A DNA stretch of 64,000 bases from Cryptomeria japonica (taxonomy: Eukaryota > Streptophyta > Pinopsida > Cupressales > Cupressaceae): positions 64,354,614-64,418,613 of the forward strand of contig NC_081408.1 of the NCBI RefSeq assembly GCF_030272615.1. The letters are read 5' to 3'. The notes under the pieces were generated by a model. That model was not told the DNA's origin and ran no database searches. It saw only the letters and a list, made by a program, of their open reading frames with translations. Shown piece by piece: positions 31,925 through 44,523 of the stretch. The translations under genes were made by a program, and so were the position numbers. The first letter of the stretch is position 1. Each line of letters begins with the position of its first letter.

Positions 31925-33364
31925 TGATGGTATGATGAAAGAATAAGTATCCGGTAGAATACTGAGAGGGGTGGGGTGAATCAGTATACTGAAAAACTTA
32001 TACAAAGTTCCCAAACTCAAATTGAACCACACAAAGTAAACATATCTCAGTCAAGATCAATATTCAAAAGAATACTTGACATCAACTAGTTTGACTGTTA
32101 TAACAACTTAACAGTAAACAACTTTAATTTTGTAAACATCAACAATGCTTAATCATATCTCAACATATTTATCTCTCAATGCTTCCAGTTATCATGTCTT
32201 ATCAGAGGTTAATCAAATCAACAAATAAGATCATAACCACAAAAACATTCACCACTTGACACAAATGTTTATACATGGAAAACCCAAATAGGTAAAAACC
32301 ACGATGAGATGAGACTCACAAGGATAGCTATCTGAACTCTTCTAAAGTTCTCCTTATTAGAAGCTAAGCCTGTTAAAGCTTTACAATAAATCCTATTAAG
32401 AACTAATTTCGATTAGGAATCACCCTGTTAAGGGATCTACAAATGTGCCTTGGTGAAAAGCACAATACCTTGTTAGGAGTAATCTCGCTAAAGGATTTAA
32501 GAATCCAAGCTAATGGACCACCTTGTTAGAGGATTTAATAAGTAACCAAGCTTGTTAGAGCTTACCTGGCTAAGGGACTTCACTTTTGCTGTAATTGTTA
32601 GAAAACAATAGGTTTTCTTGATCTATCTGAATAGCACTACATTTGCTTGATCAGATCCTTTTAAGATTCAATCTGTCTTTACTCATAGTGCAGATCCATT
32701 CATCGGTTAGGCAACTACACACTCAACAGATTTCTGCCGATATTGCCAACAACCTTTATAAACAACTTCATCGACCTTAAATACAGATCAATTAGGTTGG
32801 TAACACAACAAAAACCTAACTCTCATCATCGAGCTTACAAACAAGTCGATACAATCTTGACTGTTAGAAATCATAATAATCTCTTCACATTCTTCAACAA
32901 AATTCCAACCGCTCCATGATCACCACTTCATCAGACTTTGTAACTCATCATGTGTTGTGCATTAGATGCAATCTACATTTCTCCTTCCCTAGACAACAAA
33001 CAAACACGCCAAAACAATTTGAACTTATCCTCATACAATGATCACACGTTTCTCCATCATTACCACTCATGAAATAATAAACCAAGAAACTTGATCGATT
33101 AGGGTTTAACAACTAATAGGGTTTACCGGTTACATTGCATAGAAAGGTTTAACCCTTTACATCGGTTTACCGGTTCAACTCACAAACTTAACATACCAAT
33201 TTACAACATCTTCCAGAAAGGTCTTCTTACCGGTTACTAGCCAATATCAAAAACAATAATATCAACAATAACATGAATACCATTATCGGTTCAATTGACA
33301 TCAATGAGAACATACCATTAATGCAATCTATATGCAAAATGCCAAAAAACTACAAATGCCAACA
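31925..33364 (-). repeat. B 3' LTR (complete, 1440 bp)
   Basis: It begins tgatggtatgatg and ends aatgccaaca on the plus strand. It matches the right-hand B LTR pieces at 44367-44523 and 52112-52889 with scattered substitutions. A run of 'ctgttaa/cttgttag...ggattt' phrases near 32350-32580 is the reversed 'cctctaacaaggt' series seen in plus-strand copia LTRs. Confidence 0.85.
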
Positions 33365-33378
33365 ATATCCCCCTTTGG
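33365..33378 (-). other. B polypurine tract
   Basis: The plus strand atatccccctttgg directly after the LTR is a purine tract ending GGGGGATAT on the minus strand, in the right place to prime plus-strand synthesis. Confidence 0.8.
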
Positions 33379-33673
33379 CATTGATGGAAATACAAATATC
33401 AACACCTTTGATTGTTGCTGAGATTGGTGAATAGGAATCTTGGTTTATATTACCATGTATTCACATTGGTCCACCTATCTTCAGCCTGCCATTGGTTCAC
33501 CTAATCAGACACATAATTCTTCTCCCTCTTTGACAACAATGCCAAAGTGATAGTAAAAACATGTAATTCTTCTCTCACTATGCATCAACATCAGACTGCA
33601 ACTTGATGCTCCCCCTGTGGAATACATCCACTTCTTCATCAATCCATGTAAAATTTTGCAAGTAGTTTAGGGA

Positions 33674-35500
33674 TTGATGCAATTAGCGTCATGGTCAATT
33701 AACTTCATGAAGAGGGACAACCCCAAATTGACTTCTAAGATACTCGAAAGTGGTCTTAGGGAGAGTTTTGGTAAAGATATCCGCAAGCTACTCCTTGGTA
33801 GAAACATGCTCCAACATAACATCTTTACTTTTAACTTTTTCCCTCAAGAAGTGATACTTCAATTCAATGTGCTTAGTCCTTGTGTGCAAAACAAGATTCT
33901 TAAAAATATTTATTGCACTTGTATTATCACACAAAATATTTATTGGTTTTGAGATTTTCATCTTAAAACCTTCCAAAATGTGCCTCATCCAAATAGATTG
34001 TGTGCAATTCATATAAGCTACTACATACTCAGCTTCGGCAGTAGATTGTGAAGTATAACTCTACTTTTTACTACTCTATGAAACTAACCTTCCTCCTAGA
34101 AAGAATGCTCCACTGGTAGTACTCTTTCGGTCATCAATATTTCTTGCCCAATCAACATTTGTATATGCCTTCAAGTCAAAATTTCCACCATATGGATACC
34201 ATAACCCATAGTCAACAGTACCTTTTAGATATCTAAAATATCTCTTAGCTGCCATCAGATGTGCTTCCTTTGGATTCTTTTGAAATCTAGCAACAACACA
34301 AACTACATGGGCAATATCCGCTCGACTGTGAACAACATAGTGTAATTTACCAATCATTGACCTGTATTCCTTTTCATCTACAAAATTAGATGCATCTTCC
34401 TTGGACAACTTACAACCTGTAACTATTGGGGTTCCAACTGGTTTACAGTCACTCATACCAAAAATTTTCAAAACCTCTTTCACATACTTAGATTGAGTAA
34501 TGAAAATACCATTCTTCATTTGTTGTATCTGTAAGCCTATTTATTTATTTTTATTTTCCCTACTAATGACATCTCAAACTCATTCTTCATTTCATCTACA
34601 AAATAATTACTCATCTCATCATTACCTTCAACTATAATATCATCAACAAATACTTCACTGACCAGTATTTCATCTCCTTCAGACTTGAGATAAATATTGT
34701 TGTCATCACCAGTTCTATCAAAGCCTATCTTCATCAGATGAGTATGAAGTCATTCATACCATGCTCTAGGTGCCTGCTTTAATCCATACAAAGCTTTATG
34801 CAATTTGCATACCATGTCTTCCTTATCTGTCAATGCATAACCATCAAGCTACTCTATATAAACCTCTTCTTTTAATAGCCCATTCAAAAATGCAGACTTA
34901 ACATCCATCTAGTATACCTTGAACTTATTATGAGCTACAAATGCAAGTAATGTTCTGACACCTTCCAGTCTTTCTACTGGTGCAAAATTTTCTCCATAAT
35001 CCTCTCCTTCTTCTTATGCATAACCTTTGCATATTAATCTTGCCTTGTTGTGAAATACAACACCATCTTCATTTAACTTATTTCTGAACACCCATTTAGT
35101 ACCTATAACATTCTTGTTTACCAATCGGGGTACCAGGGTCCAAGTGTTGTTCTTCTCAATTTGATCCAATTCCTCCTCCATAGCTTTAACCCAACAATCA
35201 TCACCAAATGCCTCCTTAGCACTTCTAGGTTCAAAGGTGGATATCATGCAAGAGTTCTCTCTTATTCTCCTTCTAGTTAGTACTCCAGCATCCTTATCCC
35301 CAATAATCTGTTTAGGACTGTGATTTAGTCTCACATACCTAGGAATAACATGATCATTCTCTTTAGGTTCAGCTTCTTCATTGTCAACTTCCTCTGAATT
35401 TATTTGTTCTGATTGAACAAGTACATCAAAATTTTCTTTACTGGTTTCTGATTTAACAGTTTCAGGTTCCAAAAGAAAAATGCAAGGATCTTCATCCTTC
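33674..35500 (-). pseudogene. B reverse transcriptase and RNase H
   Basis: Pieces at 35472-35014, 34734-34537, 34519-34076 and 34012-33788 together give the copia motifs [24 protein letters not shown] (active site), RSMIGKLHYVVHSRADIAH, then RNase H with TNVDWARNIDDRKST and CDNTSAINIFKN. Stops and frameshifts separate the pieces. The order fits a normal copia element. Confidence 0.82.
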
Positions 35501-36408
35501 TTCTCTGAACTAGTTCCTTCCGAGACGTCAAGACATTCATCTACATGAACATCAACACTTTCAACAATTCTCTGTGTTCGGTTGTTGAAGAATGTATAGG
35601 CCTTACTCTTGGTGGAATAGACAAGAAATATGCCTTCATCACTCTTAGCTTCAAACTTGCTTATGCAATCACCTCTTTTGATAAAACATTTGCTTCCAAA
35701 TATCTTAAAATAGATAACATCAGGTGATCTCCCATACTAATATTCATGAGGGGTTTTGTCCTTACCTCTTTTCACAAGAACTTGGTTCATTGTGTAGACA
35801 ACTGTACTTATAGCTTCTCTCCAAAATGTTTTAGCTACACCTCTTTGTATTAACATTTTCCTAGCAGCTTCAACCACTAACCGGTTGTTTCTCTCTGCTC
35901 TACCATTCTATTGTGGTGTCCTTGGTGCAAAAAGATGCCTCTTGATACCATTCTCATCATAGTACTTAGTGAATTCCTCAGAAGTAAATTCACCACCTTG
36001 ATCTGTTCTCAGACATTTTATCTTTTTGCCACTCTCTTTCTTAGCTAAGGGCCTGAATGCCTTGAATTTACCAAAATCTTCATTCTTATCCTTGAAGAAT
36101 GTGACCCACATCATCCTTGAACAATCATCAATGAAGATCATGAAATATCTATCACCTTGAATGCTTCTTGTTCTTATTGGTCCACATAGATCTATATGAA
36201 CCAAATCTAACAAGCAATCTGCTGAGAAGGACTTGCTCTTGAAAGTTGAAGACATCATCTTTCCTAGCTGACATTCTTTACAAAGAGCATTAACCAGTTT
36301 GTCTAGTTGAGGTAGACCTCTTACTGTCTTAGATTTGCTTACTTTAACAATATTGTCAAAATTTATATGACAAAATCTCCTATGCCAAAGCCAGTTATCA
36401 TCTATTTT
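35501..36408 (-). pseudogene. B integrase
   Basis: The open piece 36258-35908 has VHIDLCGPIRTRS, DDCSRMMWVTFF and LRTDQGGEFTSEEF (two catalytic Asp). Just beyond it the sequence for NGRAERNNR (catalytic Glu) follows an in-frame TAG that replaces a Gln codon in PQQNG. The C-terminal part towards 35500 is in broken frames. Confidence 0.78.
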
Positions 36409-36994
36409 TCAAATCAAACAGTTGCTAACTTTAGGATTAAGATGAAATAGATTACCTCTAGTCCGTTTCCTGATTGCAATCAATTCAGCTTTGTTGTCAA
36501 CTATTCTACACATACCATTTCTAAACTCCAGTGGGTAGCCCCTGTCATTAAATTGTGCCACACTCAAAAGATTGTGCTTTAAGCCTTCAACCCAATAGAC
36601 ATCATCACCACTGCTCTTCCCATTAAGAGAAATATCTCCCTTACCTTTAACCATATAGGGTGAGTCATTGCAAAATTTGACAACACCACCATCAAATTCC
36701 TTCAGGGAAAGAAATTTTCTTCGATCACCGGTAATGTGATATGAACAACCACCATCAATGATCCAATTATCAGAGTTATCCATCCTGGATACTAGTGCCT
36801 TCTGATATGATATTTCTTCCTTAATAGCTACAAACACAATATCTTCACTAGAATCATCATCAGATTCTTCATCACTAATACCACTTTCAATAGCTACAAG
36901 ACAATCTCTCTTGCCTTTACCCTTATACTTCTTAAATTTGTCTCTCTTGTATTCATTTTCACCATTAGGGAAATTAGCTGCTATATGACCAATC
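36409..36994 (-). pseudogene. B protease and gag C-terminus
   Basis: The piece 36837-36409 contains NWIIDGGCSYHITGD, the copia protease motif with DGG in place of the usual DSG, and the following KHNLLSVAQ segment. Upstream, up to the C insertion, broken frames encode an acidic linker and the end of a zinc knuckle (GHIAAN) whose cysteines are partly replaced. Confidence 0.72.
36990..36994. repeat. Target site duplication of C, left (CAATC)
   Basis: CAATC precedes the C 5' LTR and recurs at 43573-43577; B gag reads across the site when C is removed. Confidence 0.93.
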
Positions 36995-38066
36995 TGTTGG
37001 TATTTTGGTTATGTTGATATGGTTTTGTCATTGATGTCAATAGCTATTAACACTTATCAACTCTAGCACTTTGGAGGGTTGGCAATGTTCACCGACAAGC
37101 AAGTGACTTATGTACAGTCACCGGTATTCGGTACACCAACAAGATATATTGTTCACCGGCACTTGGAATAACATGGAAAACACTTGGTTATGTTGAAGAC
37201 ATTGTTTGGACACTTTGTCTTGGAGATTTGTTCATTGGAATATTCATATTTGCATATTTGCTGTTACCGACAAATAGGTCCAGAATAAGCACCGACAGGC
37301 TTATCTATTCCAGATCAGCACGACATAGTTTGGAGATGATCTTGTTATTATTGTAAATGCATTAAGCTGACATGTTGAATTAGATATTGCATCGGTTATT
37401 GATTTACTTTTAATTGATTTTATTATAATATCTTTTAGAGCCAACCTACTAAAATTGGTCTTAGGTTATGGTATATATGTAAGATCTTATTTGTAAGATC
37501 GAAATGCGATTGAGAAAAGGAATTGTATGAAGGTTATGCGATAATAAGTAGAGATATACACACAAACATCATTTGAAGGTGAAGCAATGTATTTGTGAAG
37601 GCAATCAGAACTACACCGGTACTAAATCCAACATATGAAGATGCTATTTTGAGCAGTACATCATTATTGGATTTAACCATCCAATTGTAGTCAGTGTGAC
37701 TCCTATTTGTGTTTGAGCAGTGAGCTCTAGGCGGTTGGCCTTTCTGCATGTACAGACCCCATTTGTATACACATACTATCTATAGTAGTATCATCTGATT
37801 GTGGGTAAGGTTTCCCACCATGGTTTTTCCCCTTACAAGGTTTTCACGTACAAATATTGGTGTTATGTGTTGTGGATGTTATTGTCTTTTTGTTTCATGC
37901 ATTAATCTTTACCGGTACTGCAATTAACTGATAAACTATCTACCGACATAAAGTTTGGTTTACCGGTATTAAGAATTAAGGATGGTTAAGTTGTTTTTAG
38001 TTTGAATTTATTTAACAATTGATTCACCCCCCCCCCCCCCCTCTCAATTGTCTCTGGGACCTAGCA
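36995..38066 (+). repeat. C 5' LTR
   Basis: Starts TGTTGGTATTTTGG and ends ...acctagca, where the 3' LTR has acctaaca. ACCGAC motifs lie at 37091, 37266 and 37291, a TATATAT box near 37472, and a 15-base run of C at 38027-38041 near the end. Confidence 0.92.
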
Positions 38067-38068
38067 AT

Positions 38069-38080
38069 TGGTATCAGAGC
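38069..38080 (+). other. C primer binding site (initiator tRNA-Met)
   Basis: TGGTATCAGAGC begins 2 bases after the LTR. Confidence 0.92.
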
Positions 38081-38123
38081 TTAGTCCTCTTTTTGCAGAA
38101 GTTTAACAACTTGAGGAGATCCA

Positions 38124-39062
38124 ATGTCTACTAAGTATTTCAAGAAGGACAGTCCTAAACTTGATGGAACCAACTATGGCATATGGAAGATCAGAATGGA
38201 GACACATCTAAATTGCATTGGAAAGGACATCCAGGATGTTACAAAGAATGGCTATATTGCTCCTACTCAAAGTCAGCCTAATCGACCTACCTTAGGAAAA
38301 TATGAGGAAAATGATTGCAAAGCAAGAGAAGCACTTTTGAGTGCATTATCAGATCAGAAAATCATGGGATTATCAGATAGGTCTACTACTAAAGCTATTT
38401 GAGATCATTTGGAAACATTGAATGAAGGAAATTCCACAGTCAAAATTGCAAAACTTGAAAGCTTCCAGGTCAGGTATGAAAATATGAAAATGGAAGAAGA
38501 TGAAAGGATTTCTGCTTTTATGGAAAGAGATAATGAAATTGTTTTGGGTATTAAATGTTGTGGAGGAAACTTAAGTGAAGATGAAATTGTTACAAAAGTT
38601 TTAACAGGATTTCCACCATCATATAAAATGAAAGTTACTGCTATAAATGAGCTAAGAACAATGCCTAGTACATTAGTAACTAGGGACACATTGATTGGAA
38701 AACTTTCAGCTTTTGAAATTGAGGAATTTGGTCTTGTTGCTACTATAAAGACAAATTTAGCTTTTAAGGCATCAACATCATCTACACCATCATTTGAAAA
38801 ATCTGATTGGAAAGCCTTTTATGTAAGAGAACTTGAAGAAAGCAAGAGAGAAAATGAAGAACTTGAAGAACTTGAAGCACTATTTGCAAGGAAAATGCCT
38901 AAAGGTCTAGTTGGAAGTAAGTACGAAGGTAAAGCACCCTTTAAATTTTTTAACTATAATAAGATTGGTCATATGGCTTCAAGATACCTTGATAGACATG
39001 CTAGACTAAGAGAAGAAGCTAGAAGAACATACACGCCTAACCCTGAATATCAGAGATACTGA
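38124..39062 (+). pseudogene. C gag
   Basis: The ATG at 38124 opens MSTKYFKKDSPKLDG, a copia gag start with a YGIWKIRMETHL motif. A TGA at 38400 replaces a Trp codon, then the frame continues to a TGA at 39060. The zinc knuckle position reads FFNYNKIGHMASRYL: the His and Gly remain but all three cysteines have been replaced by Phe or Tyr. This gag could probably not bind RNA through its knuckle. Confidence 0.85.
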
Positions 39063-40100
39063 TTTAAGAAGAATAAAGATAAATCTTGTTATCTTGCTGA
39101 TGGAGTCACTGATGATTCTGATGAGGATCCGACAGACAATGGATGGGTTTTTGTTGCTATAACAGAAGATCAACCGACACCTACTGTTCAACCGGTAGAG
39201 CAGGCCCTGGTAGCTAAAGTTGAAGTTAAGGATGAATGGATCATTGATTCAGGATGTTCACATCATATGACTGTTGATAAAGGTAAATTCTTGAACTTTC
39301 AGGAGTATAATGGAGGTCTGGTAAGATTTGGAGATGATAAAGCTTGTTTGATCAAAGGAAGAGGTACTATATCTCTTGATGGTAAGCATAATATTGACAA
39401 TGTTTACTATGTAGAAGGTTTAAAGCATAATCTTTTGAGTGTTGGTCAATTAGTTGAAAAAGGATTTCAATTACAATTCAAGAATGAAAAATGTAAAATT
39501 ATGAACAAAACTGGTTTGGAAATTGCAACCGGTAATCAAACTAGAGGTAGCATCTTTCATTTGAATAACAATGAAAAGACATGCTTGATTGCACATATTG
39601 ATGAAAGTTGGCTATGGCATAAGAGACTCTGTCATGTAAATTTTGATTTCATGGTAAAAATCAGTACTACTAAGGCAGTTAGAGACTTACCTAAGATTGT
39701 CAAACTTCACAATTCGGTATGTAAGGAATGTCAATTTGGAAAACAAGTTAGAGCATATTTTAAAAGTATTCCAGAAAAATCCAATAATGCTCTTGACTTA
39801 ATTCACACTGATTTATGTGGTCCAGCTAGAACTAAAAGCTTACAAGGTGATAGATATGTCATGCTAATCATTGATGACTATTCTAGAATGTGTTGGGTTA
39901 CTTTTCTCAGAGAAAACTCAGAAGCACTTGGGAAGTTCAAACTATTCAAGGTAATGATAGAAAATAGTTATCAACACCCCGGACACCATAGCAAAATGGA
40001 GTTGTAGAAAGGAAAAACAAAACTATCTTGGATGCAGCTACAAGTATGTTATCGGAAACAAATCTACCACATGTATATTGGAGAGAAGCAGTAAGCACAA
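39063..40100 (+). pseudogene. C protease and integrase (internal deletion)
   Basis: Protease WIIDSGCSHHMTVD lies near 39238-39280, the zinc domain (WHKRLCHVNFD, CKECQFGK) near 39610-39750, and the integrase HTDLCGPARTKS near 39805. After FKLFKVMIENS, at about 39968, roughly 100 bp are missing compared with C1 and B: the block with the second catalytic Asp (RSDRGGEF) is gone, and the sequence resumes in another frame at the PRTP-QNGVVERKN block. Confidence 0.82.
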
Positions 40101-42090
40101 TGGTCTATACATTCAACAAAGTTCACATCAAAGGTGAAACCAGTAAGACCCCTCATGAACTATGGTTTGGTATTACTCCTACTCTTAAATATTTTAGAAT
40201 ATTTGGAAGTAAATGCTATATTAGAAGAGATGAGTATATTGACAAATTTGATCCTAGAAGTGATGAAGGAATATTTCTTGGTTATTCATCTAAGAGCAAG
40301 GCATATAGATGTTTTAACAAGAGATTGTATAAAATTGTTGAGAGTACAAATGTGAAGATTGAAGAACAATTTAGAGGAACTTCAAGGTATATAGAATTTG
40401 AACTGGAAACAGAGATACTGACAAATGAACCTACATTAAATCCACCGATACAGAATGAAGATCTAGTTACCCCGGTATCAACAGAAAATTCCACTGCAAC
40501 TGAGGAACATCAGCAAACAAAGACACCCCAATATGAAAGATTGAACCACTCTAAAAATCAGATAATTGGGAACAAGTATCAAGGAGTTATGATAAGAGGA
40601 AGACTGGCAAATGAAGAGGTATGTCTTATTTCTCAAATTGAACCATCATCAATTAATGAGGCATGTGAAGATAAACATTGGATTAAATCTATGGAAGAGG
40701 AACTAGAACAAATTGAGAAGAATAACACATGGACATTAGTTCCTCGGCCTAAAGACAAAAATGTGATTGGAACAAAATGGGTATTCAGAAACAAACTTAA
40801 TGAAGATGGTAAGCTAATTAGAAATAAAGCAAGACTAGTGTGTAAGGGATATTCTCAGAAGAAGGAATTGATTATAATGAAACCTTTGTACTGGTAGCTA
40901 GAATTGAGGTAGTCAGATTATTCTTGGCTTTTGCAGCACACAAGAACTACAAAGTATATCAAATGGATATTAAATGTGCAATTTTGAATGGAGATCTTGA
41001 AGAAGAAGTTTACATTAAACAACTTGATGGATTTTCTTTGACAGATAATGAAGATATGGTTTGCAGGTTAAGGAAAGCTTTGTATGGGTTGAAGCAAGCT
41101 TCAAGAGCTTAGCATGCTAGATTGGATAAATATCTTTTGAAGATTGGGTTTTCTAAAGGTAATGTTGACAACAACTTATACTATAAAGTGACTAATGATG
41201 ACATCTTGGTTATAGAAGTTTTTGTTGATGATATAATCTTTTGAGAAGAAGATGGATTATGTAAAGACTTTTCTATTGAAATGCAGCAAGAATTTGAAAT
41301 GTCTATGATTGTAGAGATAAAATTCTTTTTAGGATTGCAAATTTCACAGACTAATAAAGGTATATTCTTGATTCAATCCAAGTATTTGAAGGAGTTACTA
41401 AAGAAATTTGGGATGGAGAACTCTAAACCGATAAGCACACCTATGACTAGGTACAAATCTATGATAGGAGGTTTACTATATTTGACACAAACAAGACCTG
41501 ATATTATGAATGCAGTATGTATTGTTTCAAGATTTCAGAGTAATCCTAAAGAAAATCATGAATCAACAATAAAAAGGATTTTCTGATACTTACAAGGCAC
41601 TACAAATCTTGGTTTATGGTATCCTAGAGATGAAAACTTCAAATTATGTGCATATATAGATGCAAATTGGGCAGGAGATGTAGATGACAAAAAAACCACC
41701 ACCGGTGGAGCATTTTTTCTTGGAAGCAAATTCATTTCTTGGTTGAGTAAGAAACAAAGTTGCACATCTTTATCAACAGCAGAATCAAAATATGTTGTAG
41801 CAACAACTAACTGTACACAAGTATTACGGCTTAAGAAAATGTTGAAGGACATAAAGGTAAAATGCAAGGAACCTATAACTATCTATTGTGATAACACTGC
41901 GGCAATTGATATATCTAAGAATCTAGTACAACATTCTAAAACTAAACATGTTTCTATCAAACTGAATTTTTTGAAAGAGAATGTTGAAGCAAAAGAAGTA
42001 AAACTGGTTTATGTGAATACAAAAGAGCAGATTCCAGATATTTTCATTGAGCCTTTACCTAAGGAGACTTTTGAATATCTTAGAGTTTAG
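40028..42090 (+). pseudogene. C integrase end, reverse transcriptase and RNase H
   Basis: Open from 40028 to 40897 through the integrase C-terminus and linker into [16 protein letters not shown] frameshift near 40862 follows, then one frame to TAG at 42088 with stops near 41110, 41242 and 41584. Motifs: YQMDIKCAILNGD, FVDDIIF, RNase H IDANWAGDVDDKKT and YCDNTAAIDISKN. A short deletion near 41446 removes part of the segment between TPMT and RYKSMIGG. Confidence 0.82.
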
Positions 42091-42198
42091 CTTGGAGTCA
42101 TACCCTCACTGATAGAGACTTAGATAGTTGATGTTTGTCATCAACTGATAGAATTAATAGAGAAATCTTTTACTTTGGCTTTGATGAGGTGATCTACT

Positions 42199-42506
42199 TC
42201 TCAGGGGGAGTAGTTGGTATACTGAATTGGTTGGTATTTTGTATTTGAACCTGGCTTTTGTATTGGCTTTGGCATTTGATGTCAAAGGGGGAGAGATTGA
42301 TATGGAAAAACACAAGGAAAATACATGTTACTCTCAGGGGGAGATATTGTTACTTTGGGAGAGATTAATTACTCTCTGTATCTGAATTTTGATTTCTGGT
42401 TATGATCTCTTTTGGGAGATTGTTGGTTTTTGGTATTTGGCATTTCTGTTTTGGCACTTTGATGGTTTTTCCATCTTGTGTTGCCAGCAATGCCAAAGGG
42501 GGATAT
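42199..42506 (+). other. C 3' untranslated region with repeated polypurine tracts
   Basis: Tracts of the cagggggag or aaagggggag type occur near 42200, 42282, 42336 and 42355 and at 42495-42506, the last directly before the LTR. Confidence 0.72.
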
Positions 42507-43572
42507 TGTTGGTATTTTGTTTATGTTGATATGGTTTTGTCATTGATGTCAACACCTATTAACACTTATCAACTCTGACACTTTGGAGGATTGGCAATGT
42601 TCACCGGCAAGCAAATAACTTATGCACAGTCACCGACATTTGGTACACTGGCATGATATATTGTTCACCGACACTTGGAATAACATGGAAAACACTTGGT
42701 TATGTTGAAGACATCATTTGGACACTTTGTCTTGGAGATTTGTTCATTGGAATATTCATATTTGCATATTTGTTGTTACCGGCAAATAGGTCCAGAATAA
42801 GCACTGACAGGCTTATCTATTCTAGATCAACACAACACGCTTTGGAGATGATCTTGTTATTATTGTAAATGCATTAAGCCGACATGTTGAATCAGATATT
42901 GCATCGGTTATTAATTTACTTGTAATTGATTTTATTGTAATATCTTTTAGAGACGACCTACTTAAATTGGTCTTAGGCTATGGTATATATGTAAGATCTT
43001 ATTTGTAAGATCGAAATATGATTGAGAAAAGGAATTGTAAGAAGGTATATGCGAGAATAAGAAGAGTTATACATGCAGACATCATTTGAAGGTGAAGCAA
43101 GGTTTTTGTGAAGGCAATCAGAACTATACCGGTACTGAATCCAACATATGAAGATGCTATTTTGAGCAGTACATCATTATTGGATTTAACCATCCAATTG
43201 TAGTCATTTTGACTCCTATTTGTGTTTGAGTAGTGACCTCTAGGTTCTTGGCCTTTCTGCATGTACAGACCCCATTTGTATACACATACTATTTGTAAGT
43301 AGTATCATCTGATTGTGGGTAAGGTTTCCCACCTTGGTTTTTCCCCTTATAGGGTTTCCAAGTACAAATATTGGTGTTATGTGTTGTGAATGATATTGTC
43401 TTTCTGTTTCATGCATTAATCTTTACCAGTACTACAATTAACTGATAAACTGTCTACCGACATAACGTTTGGTTTACTAGTATTAAGCATTAAGGATGGT
43501 TAAGTTGTTTTGGTTTGAATTTATTTGACAACTAATTCACCCCCCCCTCTCAGTTGTCTTTGGAACCTAACA
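42507..43572 (+). repeat. C 3' LTR
   Basis: 1066 bp, TGTTGG...CTAACA, followed directly by CAATC. Confidence 0.92.
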
Positions 43573-44292
43573 CAATCTTGCTACATGCAAAAAAATTTAA
43601 AGGTAGTTTACCTCTATATTTCCTAGTACCTCTAGGAAGTCACTTTGCCAACAATGCTTCGAGTTCTACTAGGATGTCTTCATCATCAACATCTCTGTTG
43701 GATCTAGATTCATAACCAAAACAAGTATCTCTACTTTTTCTCATAGATGGGTTAAAGATAGAAGCTCTAAATGCAAATTCTAATTTTTGTACACTACCAT
43801 CATAGCCTTTTAATTGAAAAGCAGTAAGTTTTCCAATGATAGAGTCAAGAGTTACCTTAGTTTTGTCATTGGACTTCAGCTCTTGAATAGTTGCAACTCG
43901 GATAGCATAGACCGGTAGAAGGGTTCTCAATTCTCACCTTTAGACATCCTCATGTCATCAAACTTTCCTCTTAGGCTCTCCTCTTTAGAAATCTTAACAT
44001 GTTCATCACCGCTATAAATCTCTTCAAGTTTTTTCCATACTACATATGTCGTTTCAAGACGATGAACACCTACATATTCTGCATTAGATAGGAAACTGAT
44101 AATAGCCTCTAATGATTGGTGATTTTCTTGTTGTTCTTTCTTCTGATCATCATTCAAGATTCCAGTAGGTGTAATATACTTAGTTCCTATAAGATCCCAA
44201 TACTGACTACCAAGACTCTTAATGTAAATATTCATTTTCTCACTCCATATTATATAGTTATCTTTGTTGAACTTCAGACCTTCTTTCTTCAT
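43573..44292 (-). pseudogene. B gag, N-terminal part
   Basis: The minus strand from ATG at 44292 reads MKKEGLKFNKDNYIIWSEKM, the start of a copia gag, with WDLIGTKY and VWKKLEEIYSGDEH segments. A frameshift near 43928 leads into the piece 43930-43640 (LLPVYAIRVATIQEL) and an acidic end with ELEALLAK. The knuckle is split by the C insertion. First bases 43573-43577 are the CAATC duplication of C. Confidence 0.8.
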
Positions 44293-44352
44293 TATGATCT
44301 ACAAGATCTTTTCTTCAAGCTGTTAGGCCTTTAGATAAAGAGGACCTAAGAT

Positions 44353-44364
44353 GCTTTGATACCA
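44353..44364 (-). other. B primer binding site
   Basis: On the minus strand TGGTATCAAAGC lies 2 bases after the LTR end. It is the initiator tRNA-Met site with one change (G to A). Confidence 0.85.
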
Positions 44365-44366
44365 AT

Positions 44367-44523
44367 TGATGGTATGATGAAAGAATAAGTATCCACTAGA
44401 ATACTCAGAGGGGGGGGGGGCATGAATTAGTATACTGAAAAACTAATACAAAGTTCCCAAACTCAAATTCAACCACACAAAGTAAACATATCTTAGTCAA
44501 GATCAATATTCAAAAGAATACTT
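44367..44523 (-). repeat. B 5' LTR, first part (split by D)
   Basis: It matches 31925-32080 of the 3' LTR including the aagaataagtatcc block; the last 5 bases are the D target site tactt. Confidence 0.85.
44519..44523. repeat. Target site duplication of D, left (TACTT)
   Basis: TACTT flanks D at 44519-44523 and 52112-52116. The uninterrupted B LTR at 32076-32085 has a single copy. Confidence 0.93.

Larger units (their letters stand above)
36995..43572 (+). mobile_element. C: Ty1/copia element inside B gag
   Basis: 6578 bp with LTRs of 1072 and 1066 bp, CAATC duplications, a tRNA-Met primer site at 38069 and a polypurine tract at 42495. The coding part has stops, at least one frameshift and an internal deletion in integrase, so it is inactive. 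The LTRs differ more than those of C1 by eye, so it is older than C1. Confidence 0.93.

Noticed and set aside
37534-37749. Small minus-strand frame, repeated at 42999-43262
   Set aside because: Present in both LTRs of C; an LTR by-product.
38027-38041. Run of 15 C as a special element
   Set aside because: All copia LTRs here have a C/T-rich tract at this place; the length may also be an assembly or slippage effect.
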